A stretch of DNA of 61,979 bases from assembly GCA_028285345.1 (NCBI GenBank), contig JANQPT010000042.1:1-61979 (forward strand), read 5' to 3'. The DNA is from Planctomycetales bacterium. Its GTDB lineage: Bacteria > Planctomycetota > Planctomycetia > Planctomycetales > Planctomycetaceae. The position numbers were made by a program, and so were the translations under genes. Below are positions 1 to 7,965 of the stretch, one piece after another (within the stretch, counting starts at the first letter, position 1; each line of letters starts with the position of its first letter). The notes beneath the pieces were generated by a model, which saw only the letters and a program-made list of their open reading frames with translations, searched no databases and had not been told where the DNA came from.

Positions 1-476
1 CCAAAGCCTGTTTGTGGAAGCCGGCCTCAAAGTCTTGGCTTACGCCCTGCGGCGTTAGCCGGTTGGTTATCGTCGTAAATTAGTTTTCAACAAGGCAAAC
101 CAGTTTCAAAACCCGGTTGCGTTTGTTCAAGACACTGACATATAAGCGGCTGTGACACGCCTCAGAGGGTTTTGAAGCCAGTTGTAATGACCATACCATC
201 AAGTGAGCCCGTTCGACAGCCATTCCCGGGACGAGCCTCCCGTTTCGTCATCGTTGTTTTTCCTGATTGTCGCCGCTGCTTCAAAACACAATGACCAAAT
301 CGCGAGACGACCCGCAGTCTCTGTGCGGCGATCGTGTCGCACGACTAAACCGCGTTGTCCAAGTGATTCGATGGTGATCGTGGAATTCTATCTACAGGGA
401 TTCGTGGCGACCGAGACACTCCCTCAATCGGGCCAGTGCTTCGTGTTCGCACGACCATTACGATTCGTAGAGACCG
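1..476. other. Left-edge stretch with no supported gene
   Basis: No open frame here has a convincing ribosome binding site or a recognisable product. A GTGACA element occurs at about 151-156, and a weaker relative of the promoter motif described at 3.4-7.7 kb may be present, but the spacing differs, so it is not called. Confidence 0.4.
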
Positions 477-896
477 CTAGTCTTCGTCGTCGATACACTT
501 ATATCGCACGGCTGTGACATACTCTACGAGCATGTTTGTCACGTACGCCTGGATCTGGCTGTCAGCGCAACTCGTCGACGAACAGACCGGCGTACACGAA
601 TCCAAGACCATCCGAGTCGTCGGACCGAGAGAAAGCAGGTCTTGCGTCGAACACCAATCTGGATTGGCCGAGGGAGCACAACATGCGTTTTGGAAGGCCC
701 ATCTTTCGGAAAAGATTCCTTTCCGGCAATGAGCCTCCGATTCGATAGTGACGCCGAATTGGACGAATTCAACGCAGTTGTGCGTACTGCAAGTTTCGCC
801 GGCGTCTGCAACCATATTGAGGATCGACGAAAACCCGGAGAATATTAGTGTGACAACAAGCGTGATCTGCAACCAACGCTGGCGATTAACGGTCAT
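477..896 (-). CDS. Cys-rich secreted protein of unknown function
   Basis: A 139-residue protein with an N-terminal signal peptide (hydrophobic stretch of about residues 10-30) and a mature part carrying ten cysteines, an even number that suggests disulfide bonds outside the cytoplasm. I recognise no family. The start at 896 was chosen over the upstream ATG at 953 because AGGGAGA lies about 8 bases before it and because the signal peptide then begins at residue 1. Acidic C-terminus (CIDDED). It appears monocistronic; the next minus-strand gene ends 187 bases upstream. Expression as a real gene is likely but not certain. Confidence 0.55.
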   Translation of the reverse strand: MTVNRQRWLQITLVVTLIFSGFSSILNMVADAGETCSTHNCVEFVQFGVTIESEAHCRKGIFSERWAFQNACCAPSANPDWCSTQDLLSLGPTTRMVLDSCTPVCSSTSCADSQIQAYVTNMLVEYVTAVRYKCIDDED

Positions 897-1082
897 TTCA
901 GTGGTCTCCCTAGTTGCGAAACTTGACGTCGAGTTTAATCCATTGCCCCACAAGAGTCTCCATCAGATTGGTAAGCCTGCCATTGCCGAATACGAGAATA
1001 TGAGCGCGACAAATTCCACTGGCCCAACGTGGGAATCGCCGACACCAACCACGGGGTCTTGGCGAAGCTTACCGTACACAAG

Positions 1083-2213
1083 TCAGCACTGTACGCGTGA
1101 TGATCGATATCGATGCAGTATCAGACAAGCACCGGCACAGACGAACACGATGATGTTCGCCTTGACCCAGACGCCTTTCCAAAAACTATTTCCGACAGAA
1201 CCCGTGCCCTTCGACAGCAACACGTCATAAGGCAATCCGCGATCCGACACCGCAATCGGCCGTTGTGTGCCGTCGGCCATCACGATGTGCTGATGGACTT
1301 GACCCTCGTGAACCAAGGTTCCCTCGGGAAAATCAAATTCGAAGTCCGTGTCCGGAATATCAACATTGATCTCCGCACGGGTTAGTGTGCCGTTTACTGA
1401 ATGAATCGGATTCCCCTTGCTGTTGAGCATTGCGAATCGCCAATCGCTGGGAACCCACACCCCCCCCTGGTCGTTGAATTCGTAATCAATATCCAGTTGA
1501 TTACCGACTCTTCCATCTCTGACGAACTGCTGACGGACAATCAGGAAATCGCGTGACGGATCGACCCACACATCATAACCGTGTGTCGGCGAGGCACGGT
1601 GGCGCAGGATCACACACTCACGGCCTTGGTGAATGACGTGATCAGGCACGACGTCGAACACCTCCATCGGCGCCACCAACGCGCCCGACGTCGACGTACG
1701 AAACGTCCAAAGAAACGGCTTGAGATAGACCGAAGCAATGTCATTGCTTCCATACTCATTGGTGGCATGGCCCATCGGGTAGTCGGAGACATATCCGGGA
1801 GGTAAATAGACCTTCGAGGTGGTCCCGTTTGAGACGCTGACATATTCATTCTCGCCCCGAGGAGCATTCTCCCGCCAAATCGACTTGCGGAATGTGTGAC
1901 GAATCTGATCCCCTTTTAAGCTCAGCGACGAATCCACACCATATTGCGGATCGTCAGGCTCAACGCGCGTCTCCCCCGGCAAAAACAGGTCAGCGGTCGT
2001 GTTGCGAACTTCGCTCCATTCGAAACGTGCCGAGCGGACCTGCTCCTTGCGGCGGTTCCATGCTCTGACGATGTCGTCGCGACTTATGGCTGCGGCGCTG
2101 CCCTTCTCATCGGCACGCGCAAAGGCAGTCGGAAACGTCACTAGGAAAGCCAAGACGACTGCACATCGCAGCGTGAATCGCCGGTTCCATCGGGCAACGG
2201 GAAGAAAAATCAT
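1083..2213 (-). CDS. Exported planctomycete protein, LolA-like fold likely
   Basis: A 376-residue protein with a signal peptide (hydrophobic core around residues 17-32, ending near ARA). The mature part has an aromatic, beta-rich pattern (ARFEWSEVRNTT near its start, DVWVDPSRDFLIVRQQF in the middle) typical of planctomycete exported proteins related to outer-membrane lipoprotein-sorting LolA-like domains; this is family resemblance, not proof. A hydrophobic segment near the C-terminus (WVKANIIVFVCAGACLIL) could anchor it. The start at 2213 has GGAGGT 9 bases upstream. It lies 46 bases after the DUF1573 lipoprotein gene on the same strand, so the two probably form an operon. Confidence 0.65.
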   Translation of the reverse strand: MIFLPVARWNRRFTLRCAVVLAFLVTFPTAFARADEKGSAAAISRDDIVRAWNRRKEQVRSARFEWSEVRNTTADLFLPGETRVEPDDPQYGVDSSLSLKGDQIRHTFRKSIWRENAPRGENEYVSVSNGTTSKVYLPPGYVSDYPMGHATNEYGSNDIASVYLKPFLWTFRTSTSGALVAPMEVFDVVPDHVIHQGRECVILRHRASPTHGYDVWVDPSRDFLIVRQQFVRDGRVGNQLDIDYEFNDQGGVWVPSDWRFAMLNSKGNPIHSVNGTLTRAEINVDIPDTDFEFDFPEGTLVHEGQVHQHIVMADGTQRPIAVSDRGLPYDVLLSKGTGSVGNSFWKGVWVKANIIVFVCAGACLILHRYRSSRVQC

Positions 2214-2259
2214 GCGGTTGATACCTCCGGGCTCTGCTGCCAAGAATTTCTGATGGGGC

Positions 2260-3309
2260 TCAGATCGCGGCGTTACCCACTGTATAAGTGAGACGAAACG
2301 AAACGTTGGATTGTTGTTGGTCGTCAGACTGAACCTGAAAACCGACTGTCGCCGAATAGTCTCCCGGCTTGTCGGCCGCACTCACCTTGACGATGTACGC
2401 AACACTTCCGTCGGTTCGAGGTTGTTGATTTCGGCTCGGCAAGATTTCGACACGGTCGTCGGAACAAATCACAGATTCAATATCGAATTGCTGTCCCGAC
2501 CGAGAGCGAATGAGAATCGTGTTTTCGACGACCTGGCCAGGTTGTAGCAATCCCAGCACAGACTCCGCGGGGTGTGGCATTACGTCGCTGACGACTCGGC
2601 CCGTGACGGGAATCGTGATCGGTGGCAAATCAACTCCGCCACCTGTTTTAGCGATCAATTTCATTGGGAATTCAAAGCGACCACCTTTGCGATGACTCAC
2701 TTGAGTGCGAACCGTCGTCAACCCTGCATCGTCATTGGAGAAAGTCGCCGCCCCCTGCTCAGCGTCGCAGCGAACATCGACAAGTGACACGCCGTCTGCG
2801 GCCTTGATCATAAATGACACGTTCTCGGACTGTGATATGTCGCCAAAATCCACGACGCTGGGCACCCCATAGAACGAACGCCGAACGTGACCTGTAATCC
2901 GCCAAGTGTCTCCGGGTGCCGCCCCGCCGGTCGCATACTTGGGCCGAAGCACGGCTGAAAACTCCGACAGCTCCCGCGGCTCGGAAACTGGCAAATCCTC
3001 GTCGGAGCCTTGTCGCAGGTCTAACGTCACATCCACCGTCGCAGTTTGACCCGGCTCGACGACAAATGCTTGCGGCGTGGCTGCGATACATTTGCAACTC
3101 GTCTGAACGTCTTGTACCGTAACCGTCTGGGAACTCTGATTGCGCAACCTGACCTGCCACCTGAAACCAGATTGCTCCCACGCCTCCCCGAAGTGGAGCG
3201 ATCCGGCAACCGGCTCTAGCGACGGCGGAACTGTCCGCGTCGACTGAGAATTGCACCCCAGGACAGCCAACAAGGCAATCACTGCAAGGTGGCGGGGGTG
3301 GGAATACAT
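2260..3309 (-). CDS. DUF1573-domain lipoprotein
   Basis: A 349-residue lipoprotein: the signal peptide ends in LLAVLGC, giving a lipobox Cys at residue 19. After it comes a DUF1573-like immunoglobulin-fold region (HFGEAWEQSGFRWQVRLRNQSSQ... SCKC), a type common in planctomycetes and Bacteroidetes and thought to act at the cell surface or periplasm. The C-terminal two thirds repeat the beta-sandwich style. The start at 3309 follows GGAGA by about 12 bases and puts the lipobox at the normal distance. First gene of a probable two-gene operon with the downstream exported protein. The promoter region carries the TGTCRC-N4-GCGCATT motif at 3435-3451. Confidence 0.75.
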   Translation of the reverse strand: MYSHPRHLAVIALLAVLGCNSQSTRTVPPSLEPVAGSLHFGEAWEQSGFRWQVRLRNQSSQTVTVQDVQTSCKCIAATPQAFVVEPGQTATVDVTLDLRQGSDEDLPVSEPRELSEFSAVLRPKYATGGAAPGDTWRITGHVRRSFYGVPSVVDFGDISQSENVSFMIKAADGVSLVDVRCDAEQGAATFSNDDAGLTTVRTQVSHRKGGRFEFPMKLIAKTGGGVDLPPITIPVTGRVVSDVMPHPAESVLGLLQPGQVVENTILIRSRSGQQFDIESVICSDDRVEILPSRNQQPRTDGSVAYIVKVSAADKPGDYSATVGFQVQSDDQQQSNVSFRLTYTVGNAAI

Positions 3310-3707
3310 GCTACAATTTCTCCGAAACAGGGGAGCGGGCGCGGCGCGCATGTTGAGTACTTTAGGGCGACCTACTAGGAGGACGTTCCAACAGAACGGC
3401 GGAGTGGGAAGTGACTCGTTCGTTCGCATAGAATAATGCGCAGGCGTGACAGTCTGGGAAATCGACTACGTAAGATTCAAGTCTTGAATACTCTCCGCCG
3501 GGGCGCCGTTTCGGTTGAAATTAGTACTTTTACGCAGATCTGCTGGATCGCTCGAAATTAGCCGACTCGTACCAATGTTGTTCGCCGAACGTTTCCTTCA
3601 ACCGAACCGGTCGCATTTGCGGCTGGATTGTGGCATCATAGAGGTAGCATTTTAGACCGAGAAGCAGTCACAAATCTGCTGTACTAGGTTTTTGAGGAAT
3701 GCAAGAC
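3310..3707. other. Divergent intergenic region, lipoprotein operon / ECF sigma factor
   Basis: About 400 bases between divergent genes. It holds one copy of the shared promoter motif (3435-3451, reading toward the lipoprotein operon). I could not place a convincing promoter for the sigma factor gene. Confidence 0.5.
3435..3451 (-). promoter_or_regulatory. Shared promoter motif TGTCRC-N4-GCGCATT, copy 1
   Basis: On the minus strand this site reads TGTCAC, four bases, GCGCATT, followed by an AT-rich run. It lies 125 bases upstream of the DUF1573 lipoprotein start. Three further copies with identical spacing occur at 6539, 7660 and 7703. It could be a regulator site or an alternative sigma factor promoter; the 17-base length does not fit a sigma70 or sigma54 layout. 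Confidence 0.6.
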
Positions 3708-4322
3708 ATGCCTGACGCCCCGACTTCACTGAGTCTCATCGCCCGAGCCCGGTTGGATGACCCGGACGCATGGCGAGAAATGTCAAATGTTTACGGACCG
3801 TTGGTCTACCACTGGTGCCGCCGCGCCGGGCTACAGAGCTGCGATGCCGCGGACGCGACGCAGAATGTGCTCACATCGGTTTCGCGTAGCATCAATTCTT
3901 TTCACAAACATGAGTCGTCCGGGTCGTTCCGAGCGTGGCTGTGGACGATCACTCGCAATGAAATCAATTTGCACTTTCGCAAGGCAAAGCACGTCCCCAA
4001 CGCAATTGGCGGCTCGCACGCGGCGGACTGGATCGCGAGTCTGCCCACAAAAGAACCCAAGGAATTTGATGAACCTCAGCCTCCAGGAAAGATCAGCGGG
4101 TTGCTGCTACGTTGTTTGGAGCTGGTTCAGCAGGAATTCCAGCCGAACACCTGGAAAGCTTTCCGCTTAACTGCGATGGAAGGCCGCACAAGCGAGGAAG
4201 CCGGTCGTGAACTGGGAATGAAGCCGAATTCAGTTCGGAAGGCGAAGTCACGGGTCATACAACGACTTCGAGCAAAGTTTGAAGGAATCGTGGTTGGTGA
4301 ATCCATTTCGCGTCTATTATAA
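3708..4322 (+). CDS. ECF-type RNA polymerase sigma factor
   Basis: A 204-residue extracytoplasmic-function sigma factor. Region 2 is visible as DAADATQNVL ... FRAWLWTITRNEI (about residues 47-90), and region 4 as TWKAFRLTAMEGRTSEEAGRELGMKPNSVRKAKSRVIQRLR (about 145-185), a helix-turn-helix for the -35 element. The style (DPDAWREMSNVYGPLVYHWCRRAGL) is that of planctomycete ECF factors linked to Ser/Thr kinases. The start at 3708 is preferred to 3699 because GAGGA lies 9 bases before it. The next gene, 84 bases on, is a membrane kinase with an anti-sigma-like zinc finger, probably its signal partner. Confidence 0.9.
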   Translation: MPDAPTSLSLIARARLDDPDAWREMSNVYGPLVYHWCRRAGLQSCDAADATQNVLTSVSRSINSFHKHESSGSFRAWLWTITRNEINLHFRKAKHVPNAIGGSHAADWIASLPTKEPKEFDEPQPPGKISGLLLRCLELVQQEFQPNTWKAFRLTAMEGRTSEEAGRELGMKPNSVRKAKSRVIQRLRAKFEGIVVGESISRLL

Positions 4323-4406
4323 TACTGGCAGCAATCGGTTCCGACAGGATGCCGGTCCATTCCAGTGGTTTGCCGATCTCGCCTTAGCGCAAAAGGAGTA
4401 TCGATC

Positions 4407-6062
4407 ATGGAATCAACGGAGTGCCCCAGCGGACAACTGTTGTTAGACTACATCCTGGGACATCTCGATGAAGGAACGCTCGAGTCCGTTGCCGATCACG
4501 TCGACCATTGCGACCGTTGCGAATCGGCCGCGAAGGAACTGGACAACACGGCCGACACGCTGATGGAACTGCTGCGAGCCAGTACGGCAGAGAGTCCGTT
4601 CGAAGCAGAGTCAAACCTCAACCGCGCTTTGCAGGCGGTGGTCGGACGCTCAATTTGCCGGTCAGCGTCAAGCTGGACGGCCGCACGGCTTCCCGAGCAG
4701 TTCGGCCGATACCGCATCCAAAAACAACTCGGTGCCGGCGGCATGGGTTCTGTTTTTCTCGCCTGGGACACCACGTTATCTCGTCGGGTGGCGCTTAAGA
4801 TTCCGCACTTCTTTGTCCAGGATCGGGTAAAAATCCGGGAACGTTTCCTGCGAGAGGCGAAAATTGCCGCCCAAGTGGAGCACGTCGGGATCTGTCGTGT
4901 TTACGATGTTGGAGAACTCAACGGACTCTGCTTCTTGGCGATGGAGTTCATTGAAGGACCGACGCTTGAAAAGTACGCCGCGGACCAGATCGATTCTTGG
5001 GATGAAGTCGTACGAATCGTCCGTACCGTCGCCGAAACAATGCAGGAGTTACACGAACTCAAAATCATTCACCGGGATCTGAAGCCCAGCAACGTCATTC
5101 TTCGTGCCACAGGCGAACCGGTAATCATGGACTTTGGTCTTGCTCGTGCATTTGACGACGGAGATACGGATTGCCGCATCACTGTCAACGATATGTTGCT
5201 GGGATCACCTGCGTATATGTCCCCCGAACAGGCAGCGGGCGACGTCGACAAAGTCACCTTCAGAAGTGACATTTACTCGCTCGGAACCATTCTGTTTGAA
5301 TTGCTGACCGGGACTGTCCCCTTTGGTGGGAACGTCGCGAAAGTCTTGATGAGCGTGCTGAACGACGAACCTCCCGCCCCGTCGTCCCGCCGCGCGGGAA
5401 TCCCGGCAGCCCTGGACCACATTTGTCTCAAGGCCATGCAAAAAGACAGTGCGTTCCGGTTCTCATCAATGTCGGAGTTTGCCGACGCGCTGCAGGAGTT
5501 TCAATCTGCCGGCACAGAGCCGAAGTCGCCAAATGGTCGGAATGATTCGAACGTGACCAAACCAATCGGCGACCGTCGCCCAAACAACGGCGATACGCAC
5601 CCAAGGAATATCGCCACGGTTCAACTCAATCGCACGGACGTGGCCAATCATGGAAGCGGCGAATCCGAGCAGCGTTCCAAGTCCGCAGACTCCAAATCGC
5701 ACCGGCGTTCACCGTCGGTATTGATTATCGTAACATTGATGATCATTAGTTCCATGTCGCTGCTCTTGACTGAATTCGTTCCTTTGCTGGGCAGAGATTC
5801 ACAGGAAGTGGAACAGCGTGTTGGGACAATTCGTCTAATCCTCGACCACCCCGATGATTCTACGTTGACAATCTACGTCGACAACGTCCCTGTCGACGCG
5901 AAGGCACTCGAACTACCGCTCCAAGACCTGGAAGTCGGCAAACACAATTACGAAGTGCGGCGGAACGGCCATACAATCAACGCCGACCATTTTAACGTGA
6001 ATCCAGGCATGAATCCCCCGGTATATATCAAAACGCGATGGGAAAAAAAGCCGGCGGAATAG
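4407..6062 (+). CDS. Membrane Ser/Thr protein kinase with N-terminal anti-sigma-like zinc finger
   Basis: A 551-residue kinase. Residues 1-60 hold an HxxxCxxC zinc-finger motif (His31, Cys35, Cys38) like that of zinc-binding anti-sigma factors. The kinase domain spans about 99-370: glycine loop GAGGMGSVFLAWD, VALK lysine 131, HRDLKPSN with Asp224, DFGLA with Asp242 and SPAYMSPEQ. A transmembrane helix lies near residue 440-462 and a PEGA-like beta domain follows, which would face the periplasm. The start at 4407 has AAGGAG 8 bases upstream. Position after an ECF sigma gene suggests that the zinc finger holds the sigma factor and kinase signalling releases it; that link is inference. Confidence 0.88.
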   Translation: MESTECPSGQLLLDYILGHLDEGTLESVADHVDHCDRCESAAKELDNTADTLMELLRASTAESPFEAESNLNRALQAVVGRSICRSASSWTAARLPEQFGRYRIQKQLGAGGMGSVFLAWDTTLSRRVALKIPHFFVQDRVKIRERFLREAKIAAQVEHVGICRVYDVGELNGLCFLAMEFIEGPTLEKYAADQIDSWDEVVRIVRTVAETMQELHELKIIHRDLKPSNVILRATGEPVIMDFGLARAFDDGDTDCRITVNDMLLGSPAYMSPEQAAGDVDKVTFRSDIYSLGTILFELLTGTVPFGGNVAKVLMSVLNDEPPAPSSRRAGIPAALDHICLKAMQKDSAFRFSSMSEFADALQEFQSAGTEPKSPNGRNDSNVTKPIGDRRPNNGDTHPRNIATVQLNRTDVANHGSGESEQRSKSADSKSHRRSPSVLIIVTLMIISSMSLLLTEFVPLLGRDSQEVEQRVGTIRLILDHPDDSTLTIYVDNVPVDAKALELPLQDLEVGKHNYEVRRNGHTINADHFNVNPGMNPPVYIKTRWEKKPAE

Positions 6063-6287
6063 ATCGAGTCTGTGACGAATCGCCTCTCACCGATGTGCGC
6101 TGCTCGAGCAGGGTCCCGCAACGGACATCAACCACACGCCTTCCGCTCGCGCTTCGACGACTGCAATCATAGAAGTTCGAATCGACGGTCTCACAATTCT
6201 CCGGAGTCGCAGTGCTCCCACACCGTCTCGTCCGCACACGCCGCCGGGAACTGCACCGAACCGCCGCAGCCAGGCGACATTCGCGAA

Positions 6288-6494
6288 TTATTGGGAATCG
6301 GGTTCGTCGTCGAGAACAGTACTGACCGGCACCAGAAATTGCTCTTCAGTGACGAGATCTTCGAAATACCAATGATCCGGGTAGATCACTGACCCAGAGA
6401 TAGCCAGCGCCTTCTTTTGGCTTCCGCCAATATTCACGATGTAGGTCTGTCCAACCTGAATTCTAAGTTTCAAGTCTTCGTTAGGAGTGCTCAT
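6288..6494 (-). CDS. 68-residue conserved small protein, paralogue 1
   Basis: A small soluble protein with no family I recognise. It is exactly the same length as the protein at 7413-7619 and aligns without gaps at 29 of 68 positions. Shared blocks are GG...K.ALA.S.S, P.HWYFED and QFLV, so the pair comes from duplication and is under selection. The start at 6494 has GAGAGG 7 bases upstream and an N-terminus that matches the paralogue in length. Promoter motif copy 2 lies 44 bases upstream. A PilZ gene sits between the two paralogues. Confidence 0.75.
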   Translation of the reverse strand: MSTPNEDLKLRIQVGQTYIVNIGGSQKKALAISGSVIYPDHWYFEDLVTEEQFLVPVSTVLDDEPDSQ

Positions 6495-6885
6495 ACGCGT
6501 GCCTCTCAACCACAGTGCGCCCCTTCTCTACAAAGTTTAATGCGCCAGCGCGACAATTCCTCAGTCAACATGAACTTCACTGTTGCATGTCCGCGTCACA
6601 ACTTCGATGATAAACTCTTCGGACCTGCAACTACGTCACAAAAATGAACTCGCTCACCCCTCCCACCGATCGGGTACATTTCTGCCTGAAGCGCGGAGTG
6701 AGAGACCCGTATTAAGCATTCCAACTTGCCGAGGCGTTAGCGACGTGACGAAAAGCACTTTCTCTTCATTTCTTAAGAATTACGTTGGCGTTGCCGACTC
6801 ATGTTGAAAGCAGTCTGTGTTCGATCAACGCGCTCGCAAGATCTCCAGACTTCGGGTCGCGGCCACCGCGACTCAGTCACCCTTC
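6495..6885. other. Divergent intergenic region, small paralogue 1 / PilZ gene
   Basis: Holds promoter motif copy 2 at 6539-6555 reading left. Toward the PilZ gene no clear promoter or ribosome binding site is visible, and the PilZ coding region may extend upstream to a GTG at 6817. Confidence 0.4.
6539..6555 (-). promoter_or_regulatory. Shared promoter motif TGTCRC-N4-GCGCATT, copy 2
   Basis: Minus strand reads TGTCGC, four bases, GCGCATT, then AAACTTTG. It lies 44 bases upstream of the start of small paralogue 1. A GTTGAC box about 7 bases upstream of the motif is also present before copy 3 at the same distance. Confidence 0.6.
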
Positions 6886-7347
6886 ATGCTCCAAGTGACT
6901 CACCAGATCATGGCAATCAATCAGTATCCACCGCCCATTCGGCTGACAGCGGAGGAGGAAGAGCTGACCCTGCGCGTCCTCAACTCACTCGATAAGCTGG
7001 CGGCATGCTATGAAGATCAGCAGACAGTGAAACGCGACCATCCGCGGCATCACTTTCGCCAGAAAGTCCTGGTGCATATTCCGAACGATCCGACTGACGA
7101 TGCTCGATTCCAAAAGAATCCTGAAGGATTTGCTTTCGAGACCTGGTCGAGGAATCTTTCCAGGGGCGGAATCTCAATCGTGTTTCCCACGGAACTTCAA
7201 TTCGCGTGGGGCCGCATTTGCCTGAGCCCTGCGGCCGACCAGCTTCGCTGGCAGAAGTTTTCTCTGGCCCACAGCTCGCAACTTCTGCACGATTTTTGGG
7301 AATACGGCTTGAGGTTTGTAGGAAACGAGCAGGCCGACGAGAACTAG
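6886..7347 (+). CDS. PilZ-domain protein
   Basis: About 153 residues. The C-terminal two thirds look like a PilZ domain, which usually binds cyclic di-GMP: an arginine-rich entry (KRDHPRHHFRQKVLV), then NLSRGGISIVFP matching the (D/N)xSxxG motif, and a final WEYGLRFVG strand. The N-terminal 40 residues are helical and acidic. No start has a strong ribosome binding site; ATG 6886 is used, with ATG 6910 and GTG 6817 as alternatives. Neighbours are two 68-residue paralogues on the other strand and a response regulator, so a c-di-GMP-linked output is plausible. Confidence 0.75.
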   Translation: MLQVTHQIMAINQYPPPIRLTAEEEELTLRVLNSLDKLAACYEDQQTVKRDHPRHHFRQKVLVHIPNDPTDDARFQKNPEGFAFETWSRNLSRGGISIVFPTELQFAWGRICLSPAADQLRWQKFSLAHSSQLLHDFWEYGLRFVGNEQADEN

Positions 7348-7412
7348 CACAGCCCCCCTGGACTCTGGCGAGCGCACCCGGGGCAGGCAAAGTCACAGAA
7401 GGGCTGTTGATG

Positions 7413-7619
7413 CTAATCGGAATCTGACTCGACTTCGGAAACGTTCTCCAGAGAGACGAGAAACTGTTGTTGGCTGCCGGGATCTTCGAAGTACCAGTGA
7501 CCGGGATGAAGTGCGGAGGGGGAAAGAGCCAATGCCTGCTTCGTACCACCGCCAACAGCTACTGTATACATGCGTCCATGATAGACAACCTGCTTGAGTG
7601 CTCCGTCAAAATCGTTCAT
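7413..7619 (-). CDS. 68-residue conserved small protein, paralogue 2
   Basis: Partner of the protein at 6288-6494, with the same length, an ungapped match and the HWYFED and QFLV blocks. The start at 7619 is preferred to the longer frame to 7679 because GGGAGAG lies 6 bases before it and because it gives the same N-terminal length as the paralogue. Ends acidic (EVESDSD). Promoter motif copy 3 lies 40 bases upstream. Function unknown; the tightly conserved aromatic/acidic core suggests a small beta domain for protein or nucleotide contact, which is only a guess. Confidence 0.75.
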   Translation of the reverse strand: MNDFDGALKQVVYHGRMYTVAVGGGTKQALALSPSALHPGHWYFEDPGSQQQFLVSLENVSEVESDSD

Positions 7620-7659
7620 GTCTTGCTCTCCCGCGCTAGAGACATCCCTCTCTAAATAA

Positions 7660-7676
7660 AATGCGCGGGCGTGACA
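7660..7676 (-). promoter_or_regulatory. Shared promoter motif TGTCRC-N4-GCGCATT, copy 3
   Basis: Minus strand reads TGTCAC, GCCC, GCGCATT, then TTATTTAG. It is 40 bases upstream of small paralogue 2 and, as in copy 2, is preceded by a GTTGAC box. Confidence 0.6.
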
Positions 7677-7702
7677 CACACTCGGTCAACAATCGGATTT
7701 GC

Positions 7703-7719
7703 TGTCACACTAGCGCATT
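7703..7719 (+). promoter_or_regulatory. Shared promoter motif TGTCRC-N4-GCGCATT, copy 4
   Basis: Plus strand reads TGTCAC, ACTA, GCGCATT, then AAACATTG. It points toward the response regulator gene 246 bases away and is the mirror image of copy 3. Confidence 0.55.
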
Positions 7720-7965
7720 AAACATTGATGTGCGGGCATGCGCTACTGATACGTCGGGGCTGGACTCTCAAACAGGTTGGTCTGCGAAGGGCAACGAAAT
7801 CTGCTCAGTCACATCCAAAACTCAGAGCAACTTCACTCAAGCGTCAGACTTTACGCGTTTTTGAGTTGAAACCAACACAACATTCCGCGCCGGCCGATCA
7901 ATCCTGGCGATTCGGTCAACCTCTTCCGTTTTGCGCTCAAGAGGACCAAAACGAGGAGTTTCTCA

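Larger units (their letters stand above)
7620..7965. other. Divergent control region, small paralogue 2 / response regulator
   Basis: Two inverted copies of the shared promoter motif face outward here (7660-7676 and 7703-7719), separated by 26 bases. The remaining 246 bases before the response regulator start contain no supported gene. Confidence 0.55.

Noticed and set aside
203-517. 104-codon plus-strand frame at the left edge
   Set aside because: It overlaps the Cys-rich gene on the other strand and its peptide is basic and random-looking.
3435-3451. Reading the shared promoter motif as a sigma54 site
   Set aside because: TGTCAC resembles the -24 element, but the GC of a -12 element would be one base too close and TT is missing in all copies.
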